A stretch of 64,000 nucleotides of DNA from Neocallimastix lanati (nom. inval.) (Eukaryota > Neocallimastigomycota > Neocallimastigomycetes > Neocallimastigales > Neocallimastigaceae). Under the pieces are notes generated by a model that was not told where the DNA came from, made no database searches, and saw only the letters and a program-made list of their open reading frames with translations. Below, piece after piece: positions 1 through 10,685 of this stretch. Position numbers and translations under genes: made by a program. The stretch is from positions 10,001 through 74,000 of the forward strand of contig JACVTC010000244.1 in the NCBI GenBank assembly GCA_016946835.1, written 5' to 3'. Numbering within the stretch: position 1 is the first letter of the stretch; each line of letters begins with the position of its first letter.

Positions 1-18
1 ATTTTCATCATATAAAAA

Positions 19-66
<48 letters not shown>

Positions 67-382
67 ATATAAATAAATAAACAAATAAAATAAATAAATT
101 TAAATAAATATTTATTAATTAATATTTAAAATATAACTAGTTATATACAAAACATAAAAGTATAAATATATTCATAAGTTTATGTAAATGTTACACATTT
201 ATGTAATTATAAATTTATACACGTGTATATAAGAAATTAATGTAAATCATATGATTATATAATAATATTTTATTATATATATTTTATTATTCATGTATTA
301 TTAAATTGAGAGCTCTTTATTAAATTAAAAATTAAATAAAAATTATTAATTAAAACTAAATAAATAATTGTGCTAGCCGATA

Positions 383-444
<62 letters not shown>
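1..444. other. AT-rich intergenic DNA with ATT microsatellites
   Basis: No open frame of note is present. Two ATT microsatellites lie at about 24-63 and 383-444. The second is the left half of a longer ATT tract that was split by the copia insertion starting at 445; the right half resumes at 6655. Nothing else is recognised. Confidence 0.7.
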
Positions 445-445
<1 letters not shown>

Positions 446-747
446 GATATATGTTGTTTATTTATTTAATATAATAATACGAAAGTATTATGGTTAACAA
501 AGAGAGAAGTGGATAGTACATTCATGATGTTTATATAGAACTATATCACATGAATACATTTGTTACGTAAATACATGTTACACAAAATAATTAAAATAAT
601 TGTTGACATAGTTTATACAATATAAAATAAACGTATTAACTAATTTACATAAAACATTAACACAAGTACACTTTAATAAATTACATAATAAATAAATATA
701 TAAAATAATATAAATAAATATATAGTATAATTATTAAGTAGTTATCA
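445..747 (-). repeat. 3' LTR of copia-1
   Basis: A 303-bp repeat with TG and CA ends, seemingly identical to 6352-6654. It abuts the polypurine tract at 748 on its inner side and the ATTAT target duplication on its outer side. Confidence 0.95.
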
Positions 748-758
748 CTCCCCCTCAA
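748..758 (-). promoter_or_regulatory. Polypurine tract of copia-1
   Basis: On the minus strand this reads TTGAGGGGGAG and directly abuts the 3' LTR. It is the expected primer site for plus-strand DNA synthesis. It stands out as a G run in otherwise AT-rich DNA. Confidence 0.85.
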
Positions 759-767
759 ATGAGATTT

Positions 768-3700
768 TTATATAAAAATATTATTTGTAAATTTTAGTAT
801 TTTTGCACCATTTGAATCTTTTGTTAATATGTCGGCTAGCATGTTTTCCGTGTCTATATATTTTAGATTTATTCTTTTCTTTAATATGTTATCTCTATTG
901 AAATGGTATCTGACATCTATATGTTTTAACTTAGTATTGATTTCACCATTTTCCATTATACATTTACTTGCTTGATTATCAGTGTAGATTGTTATATTTA
1001 ATTTCTTATTTAGTATTTCTTTAATAATGTTTCTTATCCATAATATTTTCTTGACGTTTTCTGAAGTACTTATATATTCGGCCTCTGCGGTAGAAGTAGC
1101 AACGCACGTTTGTTTTTTAGATATCCAGCATATAGGACTTTTTCCCATTAAAATAATTCCACCTGAAGTAGACTTTCTATCAATTTTATCGCCTGCGAAA
1201 TCCGAGTCCGTGTATGCAATTAACTCCCCCTTTCCATCATATTTAATTTTATAATCTTTTGTACTATTTATATATTTTAAAATATTTATTACTTTGTTCC
1301 AGTCTGAAATTGTTGGTTGTTCACATTTTCTGGAAGCTTTATTAACGGCGAAAGAGATTTCCGGCCTTGTACATTTTGATAAATAAATTAAGGATCCAAT
1401 TGCACTTTTGTATATTGTTTTATCGAAAGGCTTTTTATTTTCGGATATATCATTGTCTCCTGTGCAGGGTGTTTTTCTTTTTCGAGTATTGCTTATATTG
1501 AATTTTTTTAACATATTTTCAATAAAACTTTTCTGTGAAATTATATAACTATTATTTTGTTTTTCTACTTTAATACCTAAAATATATTCGATTGGTCCAC
1601 AATTTGATATTTTGAATTTTCTTTTAATTTTTGATATTATATCTTTGATAAATTTTATTTCACCAGCAATGACCATGTCATCAACATAGAGTCCAATTAT
1701 ACATTTTGTTTTATTATTTATTGTATGTTTGAATATGCATTGTTCGGCTTTTATTTGTTCAAAATTATTATTAATTAAAAATTTTCTTATTGTTTCGTAC
1801 CACTGTCTACCGGATTGCTTAAGGCCATATAATGCTTTGTTTAGTTTCCAGTATCCCCTCCCAAAGTTTATATCGCCTTTAGGAATGGTAGTGTAAATAT
1901 CCTTGTCGAGAGGAGCATTAAGGTAAGCAGCCTTAATATCAAGTTGAAAAATGTCCCAATGAAAAGCAGCAGATAAAGCAAAAATGAGTTTAAGACTATC
2001 AATATTTAAAGTTGGGGAATACGTAAGATCATAATCAATACCCCATTTTTGACGGAAGCCTCTGGCAACCAGACGAGCTTTATATTTGTAAATAAAATTA
2101 TTACTATCCCTCTTAGTAGCAAAAACCCATTTCGTAGAAATAATATTTTTTCCAGGAGGAACTTTTGAAACAAAAGTCATAATCTTATTTGAATATAAAT
2201 TATTTAACTCATCTTTTATGGCATTAATCCAGTAATTTTTATTTTTGCAACTAATGGCTTCATCATAGCTATTTGGAGAATCAGAATAAATAGAAGCGAT
2301 CATATAAGAATCATCAATATCTAACTTTCTTCTTAAAGTTCTAAGAGTGGAAGGAATAACTGTTTTGGAATCGGGAGAATTTGGGGGTAAAGGACGTTTT
2401 CTGGAAGAATGAGAATTATTAATTTCATCGTTATTAATCATTATATCATCCATAATTTCATTTTCATTAGATTTAATAATGTTATGAGCAATTGATGTAA
2501 GAGACTGATTATCTTGGTATAGATTATCATTGTATTGCAAATTATTAGTGGTATTGGTTGAATTGTTAAAATTGGAATTATTAGAAATATTAATATCAAT
2601 TTTTCGTGAATCTTGAGTATTAGAATTATCGATGTCTTGTAAAGAAGTATCAACTGAGGAGTTGGAAATAATAGTATCATTTGAAGCCTTATTAAGAGTA
2701 TAATTATTAAAAGTATTATCATTATGCGAGTTTGATGAAATAGGTAAATTATTGGTAATTTTATTAATGGGTGTGTTGGAATTTTTAAAATTTGTAATTT
2801 TATTGTCATTGTTTGATAAAAAATTTTTATTATTAAAATTTTCATCATTTTTTGAAAAATTTTTATTATCCATAGTTTTATTAGAAATTTCAATAATTTT
2901 ATGTCGATCATTAGTATTATTATTATGATCATGTGTATTATCATTTTCTAAATTTTCAGATGAAGATTTATGTAAAATTTTATCACGTGAGGTTGATAAG
3001 GTATTATTTAAAATATTATTTATATTACTATTTGATGAACAAGGATCTGATAAATTTATTTTGACCAATGGCTGTTTAGAAATTTTTGGTTCAATTTTTG
3101 AAAAATTTTTATTAATAAAACTTTTTTCACTTTTTTCAAAATTTAAATTTTCGTCATTTTCATTGATTTTTTCTTTGCCTTTATTTTTAGCTGAAGGAAT
3201 ATTTACATCACCAGAATTTATAGGGTGTTTTTTATCAATTTCATTTGATTTTATTTCTTCATTTGGATTATTTTTAATTAAATCGTTTTTTCCCACAGTA
3301 TTATTTTCTTTTGATATGTTATTTTCTTCTTCATTAATGTCGTTATTTTCAATAAAATTATTATTGTCCATTAAATTTACATTTTCATTTAAATTAATAT
3401 TGTCCAAATTATTATTATTATTTTCATTGTTATTCTCATTATTGTTTTCATTTAAAACATTGTTCTCGTTATTGTCGTTAGCTATATTGATATTATTATC
3501 TTCATTTACATTATTATCTAGATTTAAATTATTATTTATGTTTAAAATATTGTTCTCATTTAAATTGATATTTTCATTTAGAAGATTATTGTCATTATAA
3601 TTATTATCGTCATTTATATTTCTATTTCTCATGTTTCTTTCATCAAGGTCCATTTTAGCAAAAGAGAAATAAGGGTCTTGGAAGCCGTTATTCGGATATT

Positions 3701-5255
3701 TAAAATTTCCTGGTTCTTCTTCAACGCATTCAATGTCACTAACATAATTTAATTTTCTAGTTTCTTTGTCCATAATAATATACGAATATTTCTTTTTGTC
3801 AAAACCAAGAAAAATGCCTTTCCTTGAATTTGGTTGAAATTTGGATTTGTGTGGACTTTGGTCTCTGAAGTAGCAAGTGCATCCAAAAGTTCTTAAATGT
3901 TTTATATTTACTTTTTTATTATAAAATACTTCGTCAGGAATTAAATTATTGTTTCCTGAATGTGGAATCATATTGTATAAATAACAAGCATGCTTTATCG
4001 CAAAGTTCCAGAAGTTTTCCGATAATTTAGCCCAATACATAAGTGTTTTTGCTGAATTTCTAAGTGTATTATTAATTTTTTCAGCTTTTCCGTTTATTTC
4101 TGGGCAATAAGGAGGAGAATACACCTTTTCGATACCATTTTCTTTACAATATTTGTTTATCTTTTTATTTTTATATTCCTTTCCTCCATCAGATTTAAAT
4201 ATTTTTATCGTATAATCCTTAAATTGATTATTTAGATAAGTAAAGAATTCTATTATTTTATCTGGAGCTTCAGCTTTTGACTTAAGAGTAAATATCCATA
4301 CTTTTCTAGAGAATTCGTCCATCATTGTGAGAAAGTATTTCTTGTTATTAATGGATAGATTATACGGCCCAGAAATGTCTGAATGAATTATTTCCAGGAG
4401 TTCTGTTGCCTTTGGAGTTTTCCCTTTATGAGATCCCCTCCTCATCTTAGAAATTTTGCAATCTATGCATGGAGGAGCTTTTATATTATGTAGATCTAGG
4501 TATTTAGGTAAATTACTTTGATAAAAATGGCCTAATCTTCTATGCCATATTTCAATACTTTTGTCATTTAATTTACCTATATGCAATATGTCATTTCCTA
4601 TTATTTTATTACTGTTTAAATGTTGTGTTTTGATAGGAAATTGATTATATTTAGATGATAGGAATGTACCTAGATTAGTTTTATTCTTATCCCACAATTT
4701 TAGTCTAGCTTTTTCTCCATCAGAAGAATCAATTAAAGAAATAAAACCTGATTTTGCAAGTTCTATACCACTAATAAGATTTTTGTGAACATTTTTGGAA
4801 AATAAAACTTTTTCAAGTTTAATATATTGTTTATTTATGAAACATTCATAAGTTCCATATCCTTCAAATTGGCAAATTGAACCATTTGCACAACACAACT
4901 TAACGGATTCATATTTAAAGTTCACAAGTAAAGATTTATCATTCGTTACATGTTCACCGGCACCTGTATCATAAAACCATGTAACATCATCTGTTATTAA
5001 GTTACTATGATTAATAAAATCAATGGATTTATCGTATATGTTATCAAAATCATGAGTATGTTTGTTATTATTTGGAATAACCTCCAATAAATTTATATAT
5101 TTATTATTTTGCTTTCTCTGATACATTAATGCTCTAGCATCCTCAAAATCAAAGTTTTCATCGTAATTGCTGGCATTATCAGAGTAATCCTCATTTTTGG
5201 TGTATTTTGGGGTACAATTATTTCTATAATCATTATAGTTTCTTGAGTTTACCAA
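768..5255 (-). CDS. copia-1 pol polyprotein (protease, integrase, RT, RNase H)
   Basis: An open frame of about 1495 residues. An aspartic protease motif WFYDTGAGEHVTND is near residue 95. It is followed by the pre-integrase HHCC zinc site (WHRRLGH, then CIDC), the integrase core with HSDISGP and FKSDGGKEY, the copia reverse transcriptase with YVDDMVIAG, and RNase H with AYTDSDFAGD and STAEAEYI. The C-terminus carries the usual copia LADILTK-like motif. Between integrase and RT lies an unusually long linker (roughly residues 540-960) dominated by Asn, Ser, Asp and Lys, with Asn runs encoded by AAT and AAC. The listed start is not an ATG, so expression probably depends on gag. The family assignment is secure; whether the enzyme set is active is unknown. 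Confidence 0.93.
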   Translation of the reverse strand: MVNSRNYNDYRNNCTPKYTKNEDYSDNASNYDENFDFEDARALMYQRKQNNKYINLLEVIPNNNKHTHDFDNIYDKSIDFINHSNLITDDVTWFYDTGAGEHVTNDKSLLVNFKYESVKLCCANGSICQFEGYGTYECFINKQYIKLEKVLFSKNVHKNLISGIELAKSGFISLIDSSDGEKARLKLWDKNKTNLGTFLSSKYNQFPIKTQHLNSNKIIGNDILHIGKLNDKSIEIWHRRLGHFYQSNLPKYLDLHNIKAPPCIDCKISKMRRGSHKGKTPKATELLEIIHSDISGPYNLSINNKKYFLTMMDEFSRKVWIFTLKSKAEAPDKIIEFFTYLNNQFKDYTIKIFKSDGGKEYKNKKINKYCKENGIEKVYSPPYCPEINGKAEKINNTLRNSAKTLMYWAKLSENFWNFAIKHACYLYNMIPHSGNNNLIPDEVFYNKKVNIKHLRTFGCTCYFRDQSPHKSKFQPNSRKGIFLGFDKKKYSYIIMDKETRKLNYVSDIECVEEEPGNFKYPNNGFQDPYFSFAKMDLDERNMRNRNINDDNNYNDNNLLNENINLNENNILNINNNLNLDNNVNEDNNINIANDNNENNVLNENNNENNNENNNNNLDNINLNENVNLMDNNNFIENNDINEEENNISKENNTVGKNDLIKNNPNEEIKSNEIDKKHPINSGDVNIPSAKNKGKEKINENDENLNFEKSEKSFINKNFSKIEPKISKQPLVKINLSDPCSSNSNINNILNNTLSTSRDKILHKSSSENLENDNTHDHNNNTNDRHKIIEISNKTMDNKNFSKNDENFNNKNFLSNNDNKITNFKNSNTPINKITNNLPISSNSHNDNTFNNYTLNKASNDTIISNSSVDTSLQDIDNSNTQDSRKIDINISNNSNFNNSTNTTNNLQYNDNLYQDNQSLTSIAHNIIKSNENEIMDDIMINNDEINNSHSSRKRPLPPNSPDSKTVIPSTLRTLRRKLDIDDSYMIASIYSDSPNSYDEAISCKNKNYWINAIKDELNNLYSNKIMTFVSKVPPGKNIISTKWVFATKRDSNNFIYKYKARLVARGFRQKWGIDYDLTYSPTLNIDSLKLIFALSAAFHWDIFQLDIKAAYLNAPLDKDIYTTIPKGDINFGRGYWKLNKALYGLKQSGRQWYETIRKFLINNNFEQIKAEQCIFKHTINNKTKCIIGLYVDDMVIAGEIKFIKDIISKIKRKFKISNCGPIEYILGIKVEKQNNSYIISQKSFIENMLKKFNISNTRKRKTPCTGDNDISENKKPFDKTIYKSAIGSLIYLSKCTRPEISFAVNKASRKCEQPTISDWNKVINILKYINSTKDYKIKYDGKGELIAYTDSDFAGDKIDRKSTSGGIILMGKSPICWISKKQTCVATSTAEAEYISTSENVKKILWIRNIIKEILNKKLNITIYTDNQASKCIMENGEINTKLKHIDVRYHFNRDNILKKRINLKYIDTENMLADILTKDSNGAKILKFTNNIFI

Positions 5256-5312
5256 GTAATTTAATGATTTCTTCTCTTGTTGTTGATTTTGCCTCCCTTT
5301 TTTATTATTATG

Positions 5313-6292
5313 CTAATTTTTAATATTGTTTTCTTTGTTTTTAAGATTGAAATGACATTCTTTTGTGGAATGTCCGTTCATATCACATATATGACAATAA
5401 CTTTTATTTTCTTTCTTATATTTATGTTTATTTTTCTTATTGTTAATTGAACTTGAAGGTTTTTTGTTTAATTTTGTAGTTCTTTTCCTCTTGCTAAGGT
5501 AATCAAGGTCCATAGGATCATCATCTTCATCTTTTTCTTTAATGTCATCCCAGTTTTCAACATATGACCTTGCTGAGATAATTCTTTTGAGAGTATCTAA
5601 GTACTCATCTGCATCACTGTTCAAGTCGAATTGAACAATATTTTTATAGTCATCAGTAAGAATGTTATATAGGTATTTTAATTTTTCCTTGTTTGTAATA
5701 CCTAAATCAACTTTTTCCATTTCTACGAAAATTTCTTTCGCTTGGTCCAACATTTTGATTACTTCATTTTTGTTCTTTGGCTTTAAACTTTTGAGTATTT
5801 TAAGCCAGTACTCCATATCAGCGTTGTTGTTACCGTATTTTCCCTTGAGTTTTTCCATAATACGATAACTGTTAGTTAGACGACTTATCTCTTTAACGAT
5901 TTTTTCGTCAATATTTTTTAAAATCAATAACATCAATTCGGCATCCATTTTTTGATAATCAATCTTTTTGTTCTATTATCCAATAATGGTTCTAGAGCAT
6001 TATTGTTTACATTCTCTGGTGCGTCATTGTTTTCTCTAACAGGACGAGGTTCTTGACCAGGAATTGGGAGGTTTAAATTGTTAAGAATGTCCGTAATGAC
6101 CCTGTTGGTTGGTTCATTACCGTTTGGGGCGTAAACAAAGAATTCATTATTTAGATGACTGATAATATCATCTTCTAAAAAGTCTTCAATACCTTGAGTT
6201 TTGGCAGCGGTTACAATAAAAAGTTTCCATTCGTTGAAGTTAGACTTTCCACGAAGGCGTTGGTCTTTAGCTAAAGTAGTTTCTTGAGGCAT
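5313..6292 (-). CDS. copia-1 gag region with zinc knuckle
   Basis: This lies between the 5' LTR and pol. The N-terminal portion begins MPQETTLAKDQRLRGKSNFN just downstream of the LTR, with the copia gag-like phrase FNEWK. The C-terminal portion ends with a CCHC zinc knuckle, CHICDMNGHSTKECHF (CX2CX4HX4C), preceded by a Lys-rich basic stretch expected to bind RNA. The gag would form the virus-like particle shell. The region is covered by overlapping open frames, and I do not attempt to resolve how they are expressed. Assignment rests on position, the zinc knuckle and the copia pol that follows. Confidence 0.8.
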
Positions 6293-6336
6293 GTCGTATT
6301 TTTTAAAAAAAACTTTTAATATTAGAATAGAATCGA

Positions 6337-6351
6337 ATGAGACTCTTAATC
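6337..6351 (-). promoter_or_regulatory. Primer-binding site of copia-1, matching half tRNA-Lys(CUU)
   Basis: The plus strand here reads ATGAGACTCTTAATC and abuts the 5' LTR end at 6352. From memory this equals the D-stem to anticodon-loop segment of eukaryotic tRNA-Lys(CUU), with the anticodon CTT inside. The primer would therefore be a 5' half-tRNA ending near nucleotide 39-40. This parallels Drosophila copia, which is primed by the 5' half of initiator tRNA-Met. The match is seen directly; the priming mode is inferred. Confidence 0.75.
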
Positions 6352-6654
6352 TGATATATGTTGTTTATTTATTTAATATAATAATACGAAAGTATTATGG
6401 TTAACAAAGAGAGAAGTGGATAGTACATTCATGATGTTTATATAGAACTATATCACATGAATACATTTGTTACGTAAATACATGTTACACAAAATAATTA
6501 AAATAATTGTTGACATAGTTTATACAATATAAAATAAACGTATTAACTAATTTACATAAAACATTAACACAAGTACACTTTAATAAATTACATAATAAAT
6601 AAATATATAAAATAATATAAATAAATATATAGTATAATTATTAAGTAGTTATCA
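6352..6654 (-). repeat. 5' LTR of copia-1
   Basis: A 303-bp repeat, seemingly identical to 445-747, with TG and CA ends. Its outer edge is followed by the second copy of the ATTAT target duplication, and its inner edge touches the tRNA-like primer site. Confidence 0.95.
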
Positions 6655-6963
<309 letters not shown>

Positions 6964-7125
6964 GAAATTATTAATATTAAAATTTTGGTCATTTTTTGAT
7001 AAATTTTTATTAATTAAAAAATTTTCATTAATTTGATTAGAAAAATTATTATTATTATTATTTTGTTCTGAAATATTATAATTATCAATATTAAAATTAT
7101 TGATAAGGTTTATATCATATTTTTG
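6964..7125 (-). pseudogene. Asn-rich scrap resembling the copia pol linker
   Basis: On the minus strand this reads as an open Asn-rich stretch containing KNLSKNDQNFNINNFNN, which runs into the poly-Asn reading of the adjacent AAT tract. The phrase resembles KNFSKNDENFNNKNF in the linker of copia-1 pol. It may be what is left of an older related copia copy whose linker hosted the new insertion. Low-complexity sequence makes chance similarity possible. Treated as a fossil. Confidence 0.35.
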
Positions 7126-8084
7126 TATAAAAACTATATCGTTTATATATATTAATTATATGCCATTATTGTATATTTGTATTTGAATGTCAATATATGC
7201 TAACAATAGTCTAAAACATAAATATGTGCGATTACCTGCAACTGTTATAATATATCAATAATATTGCATAGTTTGGGCATTCAAATACAATGATATAGTT
7301 TTAGAATATATATTGATATAAATGATATGGTTTGATTGATTGTATTTTGTATGCCATTTTAGCATTAATTTATCATAAAATATATATGGTTTTGAGAGTT
7401 TAAGTTGATACTAGTTTGAACAATATTTGCATAGTTTGGCACATAAATACAATATTCCAACATTCTGGGCATTAAAATAATTAATTAACGAAATAGGGTT
7501 TATTAATATATGAGCATGATATATTGTTTAATTAATTAAATATTGTTGATTAATTATATCAGCTATATTGTTAATTAATGTATGTTGTAGCATATATATT
7601 GATATAAATCCTATATCGTTTATATATATGATATAAAACAAATATGTGTAGTAACATATTTGTATATTTAATATTAATTATTAAATATTAAATTTATATC
7701 TTTTTGATAATAATTATTTTATTTTATTTTATTTCAATATGTATTATTATAATTATAATAATTATTATAATACTTTAATTCATATAAAATTAATATAGTT
7801 CTATATATTAGAATATATAATTAATATAGTAACTATTTCTTATAAATAGATTAAATTATTTATATTAGAAATAGAGAACTCTCTTGTAAATTTTTAGGAA
7901 TTAGAATTATTATTTTAATTGTACGAATATTATAATTTTATTAATAAAATTTACTAAACTACCATTATTTTAAAAACCCACTGCTTATAAATTATTGCAC
8001 ATAAAAGAATATGGTGCATTTCGCCAATTTTTATAATATAAATTTTCAATACGCCATTTATTTTTAATGGCTTGTAAAATTTTA
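7126..8084. other. AT-rich intergenic DNA with dispersed short repeats
   Basis: No gene is recognised. Several short phrases recur, for example GATATAAAnnnTATATCGTTTATATATAT near 7131 and 7610, and CATAGTTTGGGCAT-like phrases near 7267 and 7430. The 7629-7706 segment has an inverted counterpart at 28439-28520 (listed separately). Confidence 0.5.
7629..7706 (+). repeat. Left arm of distant inverted repeat
   Basis: This 78-bp segment matches the reverse complement of 28439-28520 with around ten differences by eye. The shared core contains ATAAAACAAATATGTGTAG and ends with AATTTATATCTT. The arms face each other across about 20.8 kb of mobile-element sequence. Confidence 0.6.
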
Positions 8085-9275
8085 ATGCAATTATATGTAA
8101 AAAAATAAATGTATAAATAAATAAACAAACAAACAAATAAATAAATAAAGAATGTAAAAAGTATATAAAATAAAATAAAATAAAATAAAATAAATAGTAG
8201 AATATAAATATAAAGTACAGATTGAATAAAATAAAATAAAATAAAATAAAATAAAATAAAATAAAATAAATAGTAGAATATAAATATAAAGTACATATTT
8301 AATAAAATAAAATAAAATAAATAGTAGAATATGAATATAAAGTACAGATTGAATAAAATAAAATAAAATAAAATAAAATAAAATAAATAGTAGAATATAA
8401 ATATGAAGTACAGATTGAATAAAATAAAATAAAATAAAATAAAATAAAATAAAATAAAATAAAATAAAATAAAATAAATAGTAGAATATAAATATGAAGT
8501 ACAGATTGAATAAAATAAAATAAAATAAAATAAAATAAAATAAAATAAAATAAATAGTAGAATATGAATATAAAGTACAGATTGAATAAAATAAAATAAA
8601 TATCTAATATTATTTCTTATTAAAGAATATTACAGATCAATGTTTTAGAAATGAAAATTTTTTATATTTTTATTATATTCAATTAATAATGTAATTTATT
8701 ATATAAAACGATATTATTGATTGTTAATAATCTCATTAAATATAAATGATTTTTTTGCTTTCTAAAATATATAATTAAATAAAACATTTTATTTTTAAAA
8801 ATAAATTGTCTTTAATAATCTTTAATAAAAAATAATGATAAATATTTATTTTATTTTATTTTATATACATGTACTTTTATAGTATTACATTCAATATTTA
8901 TTTTTTTTATTTTATTTAATCTGTACTTTATATTCGTATTCTACTATTTATTTTATTTTATTTTATATACTTGTACTTTTATATTATTACATTCAATATT
9001 TATTTTATTTTATTTTATTTAATCTGTACTTTATATTCATATTCTACTATTTATTTTATTTTATTTTATTTAATCTGTAATTTATATTTATATTCTACTA
9101 TTTATTTTATTTTATTTTATTTTATTTTATTTAATTCAATTTGTACTTTATATTCATATTTTACAATTTATTTTATTTTATTTTATTTTATTTTATTTTA
9201 TTTTGTATACTTGTACTTATATTATTGCATTCTTTATTTATTTATTTTTTTTTACAAATAATTGAAAAACTAATT
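8085..9275. repeat. Fold-back structure of composite minisatellite (loci 1 and 2)
   Basis: Left arm, about 8163-8602: six copies of a core like TAGTAGAATATAAATATAAAG followed by TACAGATTGAA, spaced by TAAAA runs of variable length. Right arm, about 8848-9240: about four copies of the same core in the opposite orientation, plus related units beginning TATACTTGTACTT. A 250-bp AT-rich spacer (8603-8847) separates the arms. The outermost flanks (about 8085-8160 and 9205-9275) are also inverted copies of each other, sharing ATTCTTTATTTATTTATTT and a TTTTTTTACA(T/A)ATAATTG phrase. The whole can fold into a large hairpin, as in foldback-type transposons. Open frames read across it are repeat artefacts. 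Confidence 0.8.
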
Positions 9276-9362
9276 TTTCAAAATTAGTATTAATAATAAT
9301 ATTGGATAATTAATATAATAATTTTAATTATATAATTAAAAAATATTTATAAAAATATAGAA

Positions 9363-10388
9363 ATGGAAGAAAATCTAATTATTGATGTGAGTCTAACAAA
9401 GGAAAAAAATAAATTATTATTAATATAAAATATAAATTTAATTTTTCATATATAAAGATAATTTCAAAGGTTATATACCGAAATAAATGTAAATCTTTTA
9501 TTATTTTAAATGATAAGAAAAAAATATTAAAATATGATAATTCACATAATCATCCTGAAAAAGAATACGATGTATCTCTATCTTTAATGAATAATAAAAT
9601 TAAAGATGAAATTAAAAAAAGTTCAATTCCTTTTGGTATAAAAATAAAACCCCTATATAATAAAATTTCTAACGAAATGGGATTTATATGTCCAAAATAT
9701 AATTCAATTAAATCATAAATATCAAGAAATATTAATAAAAAACTACCATCCACTGTAACAATATTTACTGAAATTCCTAATGAATCTAAATATTAGAAAG
9801 CAAAGCGAGGTGAAAATTTTATGATATTCAAAAATACTAATTTAATAATTTTTCAATCCCCTTTTCAAGTAAAATTATTTAGGGAATATAATGATGATAT
9901 ATTTGTTGATGGTACATTATTTATTGCCCCTAAATTTAGTTATCAAATATTTATTACAAGAACTTACGCTAAAGAATTAGATAGTTTTTACACTACTTCT
10001 TTTGCAATATTAAAAAATAAAGAACAAGAAACATATAAAATATTATTTGAAAAATTAAAAAAAATGCTAATACATGTAACAATAATATTATTATTGCAGA
10101 ATCACTCAATAGTTATTTAAATAATTTATTTCCAACAAAATCATCTTATTATGAATTAATAGATAAATTAAATGAACTTGAACATTTACCATATTATGAT
10201 TATCAAAGAAAAATAAGAGGAATTTTGAAAATAAAAACAAAAAAGCAATTAATAAAGCTAATGAAATCAGAGTCTTAATTGAACGCTACAAAAATATTGA
10301 AACCAAGTTAATTGATGCTAAATGTGATAGAAATAATACTATTAATTTGCAGTTTGATTGTTTAACCTATTTAAATAATATAATATAA
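9363..10388 (+). pseudogene. Degraded MULE (Mutator-like) transposase with FLYWCH-like finger
   Basis: A decayed DNA-transposon gene. From an ATG at 9363 the frame is soon stopped (near 9426). A FLYWCH-like finger follows, with RCKSFIILNDKKKI and the paired histidines of SHNHPEK at about 9490-9560. After further stops near 9716 and 9797 comes a MULE core at 9821-10060, with the phrase IFVDGTLFIAPKFSYQI in which the Asp of DGT is the usual first catalytic residue. After LFEKLKK the frame shifts at about 10065-10085, and a MULE C-terminal region resumes with IIIAESLNSYLNNLFPTK and YYDYQRKIRG. The middle, including the second Asp and the catalytic Glu, is missing, so an internal deletion is inferred. 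At least four breaks are visible. It cannot encode an active transposase. Confidence 0.75.
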
Positions 10389-10685
10389 ATATTATTTCAT
10401 AATAAATAATTAAGAAATGAGGAATAACCAAACGAAATAATCAGAATTCTTTCATTCAAAAATTTAATTTATAAAGCTTATTAAATTTATATTGTTTAAA
10501 TAAATATTCAAATACGTCTCTATAATTAATAATTTTATTATTATAATTATTATTTTTTTTAATAACATTTAAATAAAAGAATTATTATTTTTTTAATAAC
10601 ATTTAAATAAAAGAATTACTATTAATAATATTTATATTTTTAATAACATTTATATTTTTATATAATTTTTTTTTATATAATTTAT
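10389..10685. other. AT-rich spacer with a short tandem duplication
   Basis: No gene is seen. A unit of about 36 bp containing AATAACATTTAAATAAAAGA is repeated twice, with a partial third copy, at about 10550-10660. Confidence 0.5.

Larger units (their letters stand above)
445..6654 (-). mobile_element. Young Ty1/copia LTR retrotransposon (copia-1)
   Basis: Two LTRs of 303 bp (445-747 and 6352-6654), each starting TG and ending CA, look identical by eye. They are flanked by a 5-bp direct repeat ATTAT (440-444 and 6655-6659). The element reads on the minus strand: 5' LTR at the right, tRNA-type primer site at 6337-6351, gag region 5313-6292, pol 768-5255, and polypurine tract 748-758 touching the 3' LTR. 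The domain order protease, integrase, reverse transcriptase, RNase H is diagnostic of Ty1/copia (Pseudoviridae). LTR identity implies very recent insertion. The element looks whole or close to whole, with no more than one or two possible breaks; gag and pol are in separate open frames. The target was an ATT microsatellite. Confidence 0.95.

Noticed and set aside
3061-3600. Plus-strand 179-aa Phe/Leu/Ser-rich frame
   Set aside because: It is the antisense shadow of the Asn/Lys-rich linker of copia-1 pol.
8971-9261. 96-aa Tyr/Phe-rich frame
   Set aside because: It reads through the inverted minisatellite arm; repeat artefact.
9550-9753. Minus-strand 67-aa frame
   Set aside because: It is antisense to the MULE finger and pre-core region, which has recognisable family motifs on the plus strand.
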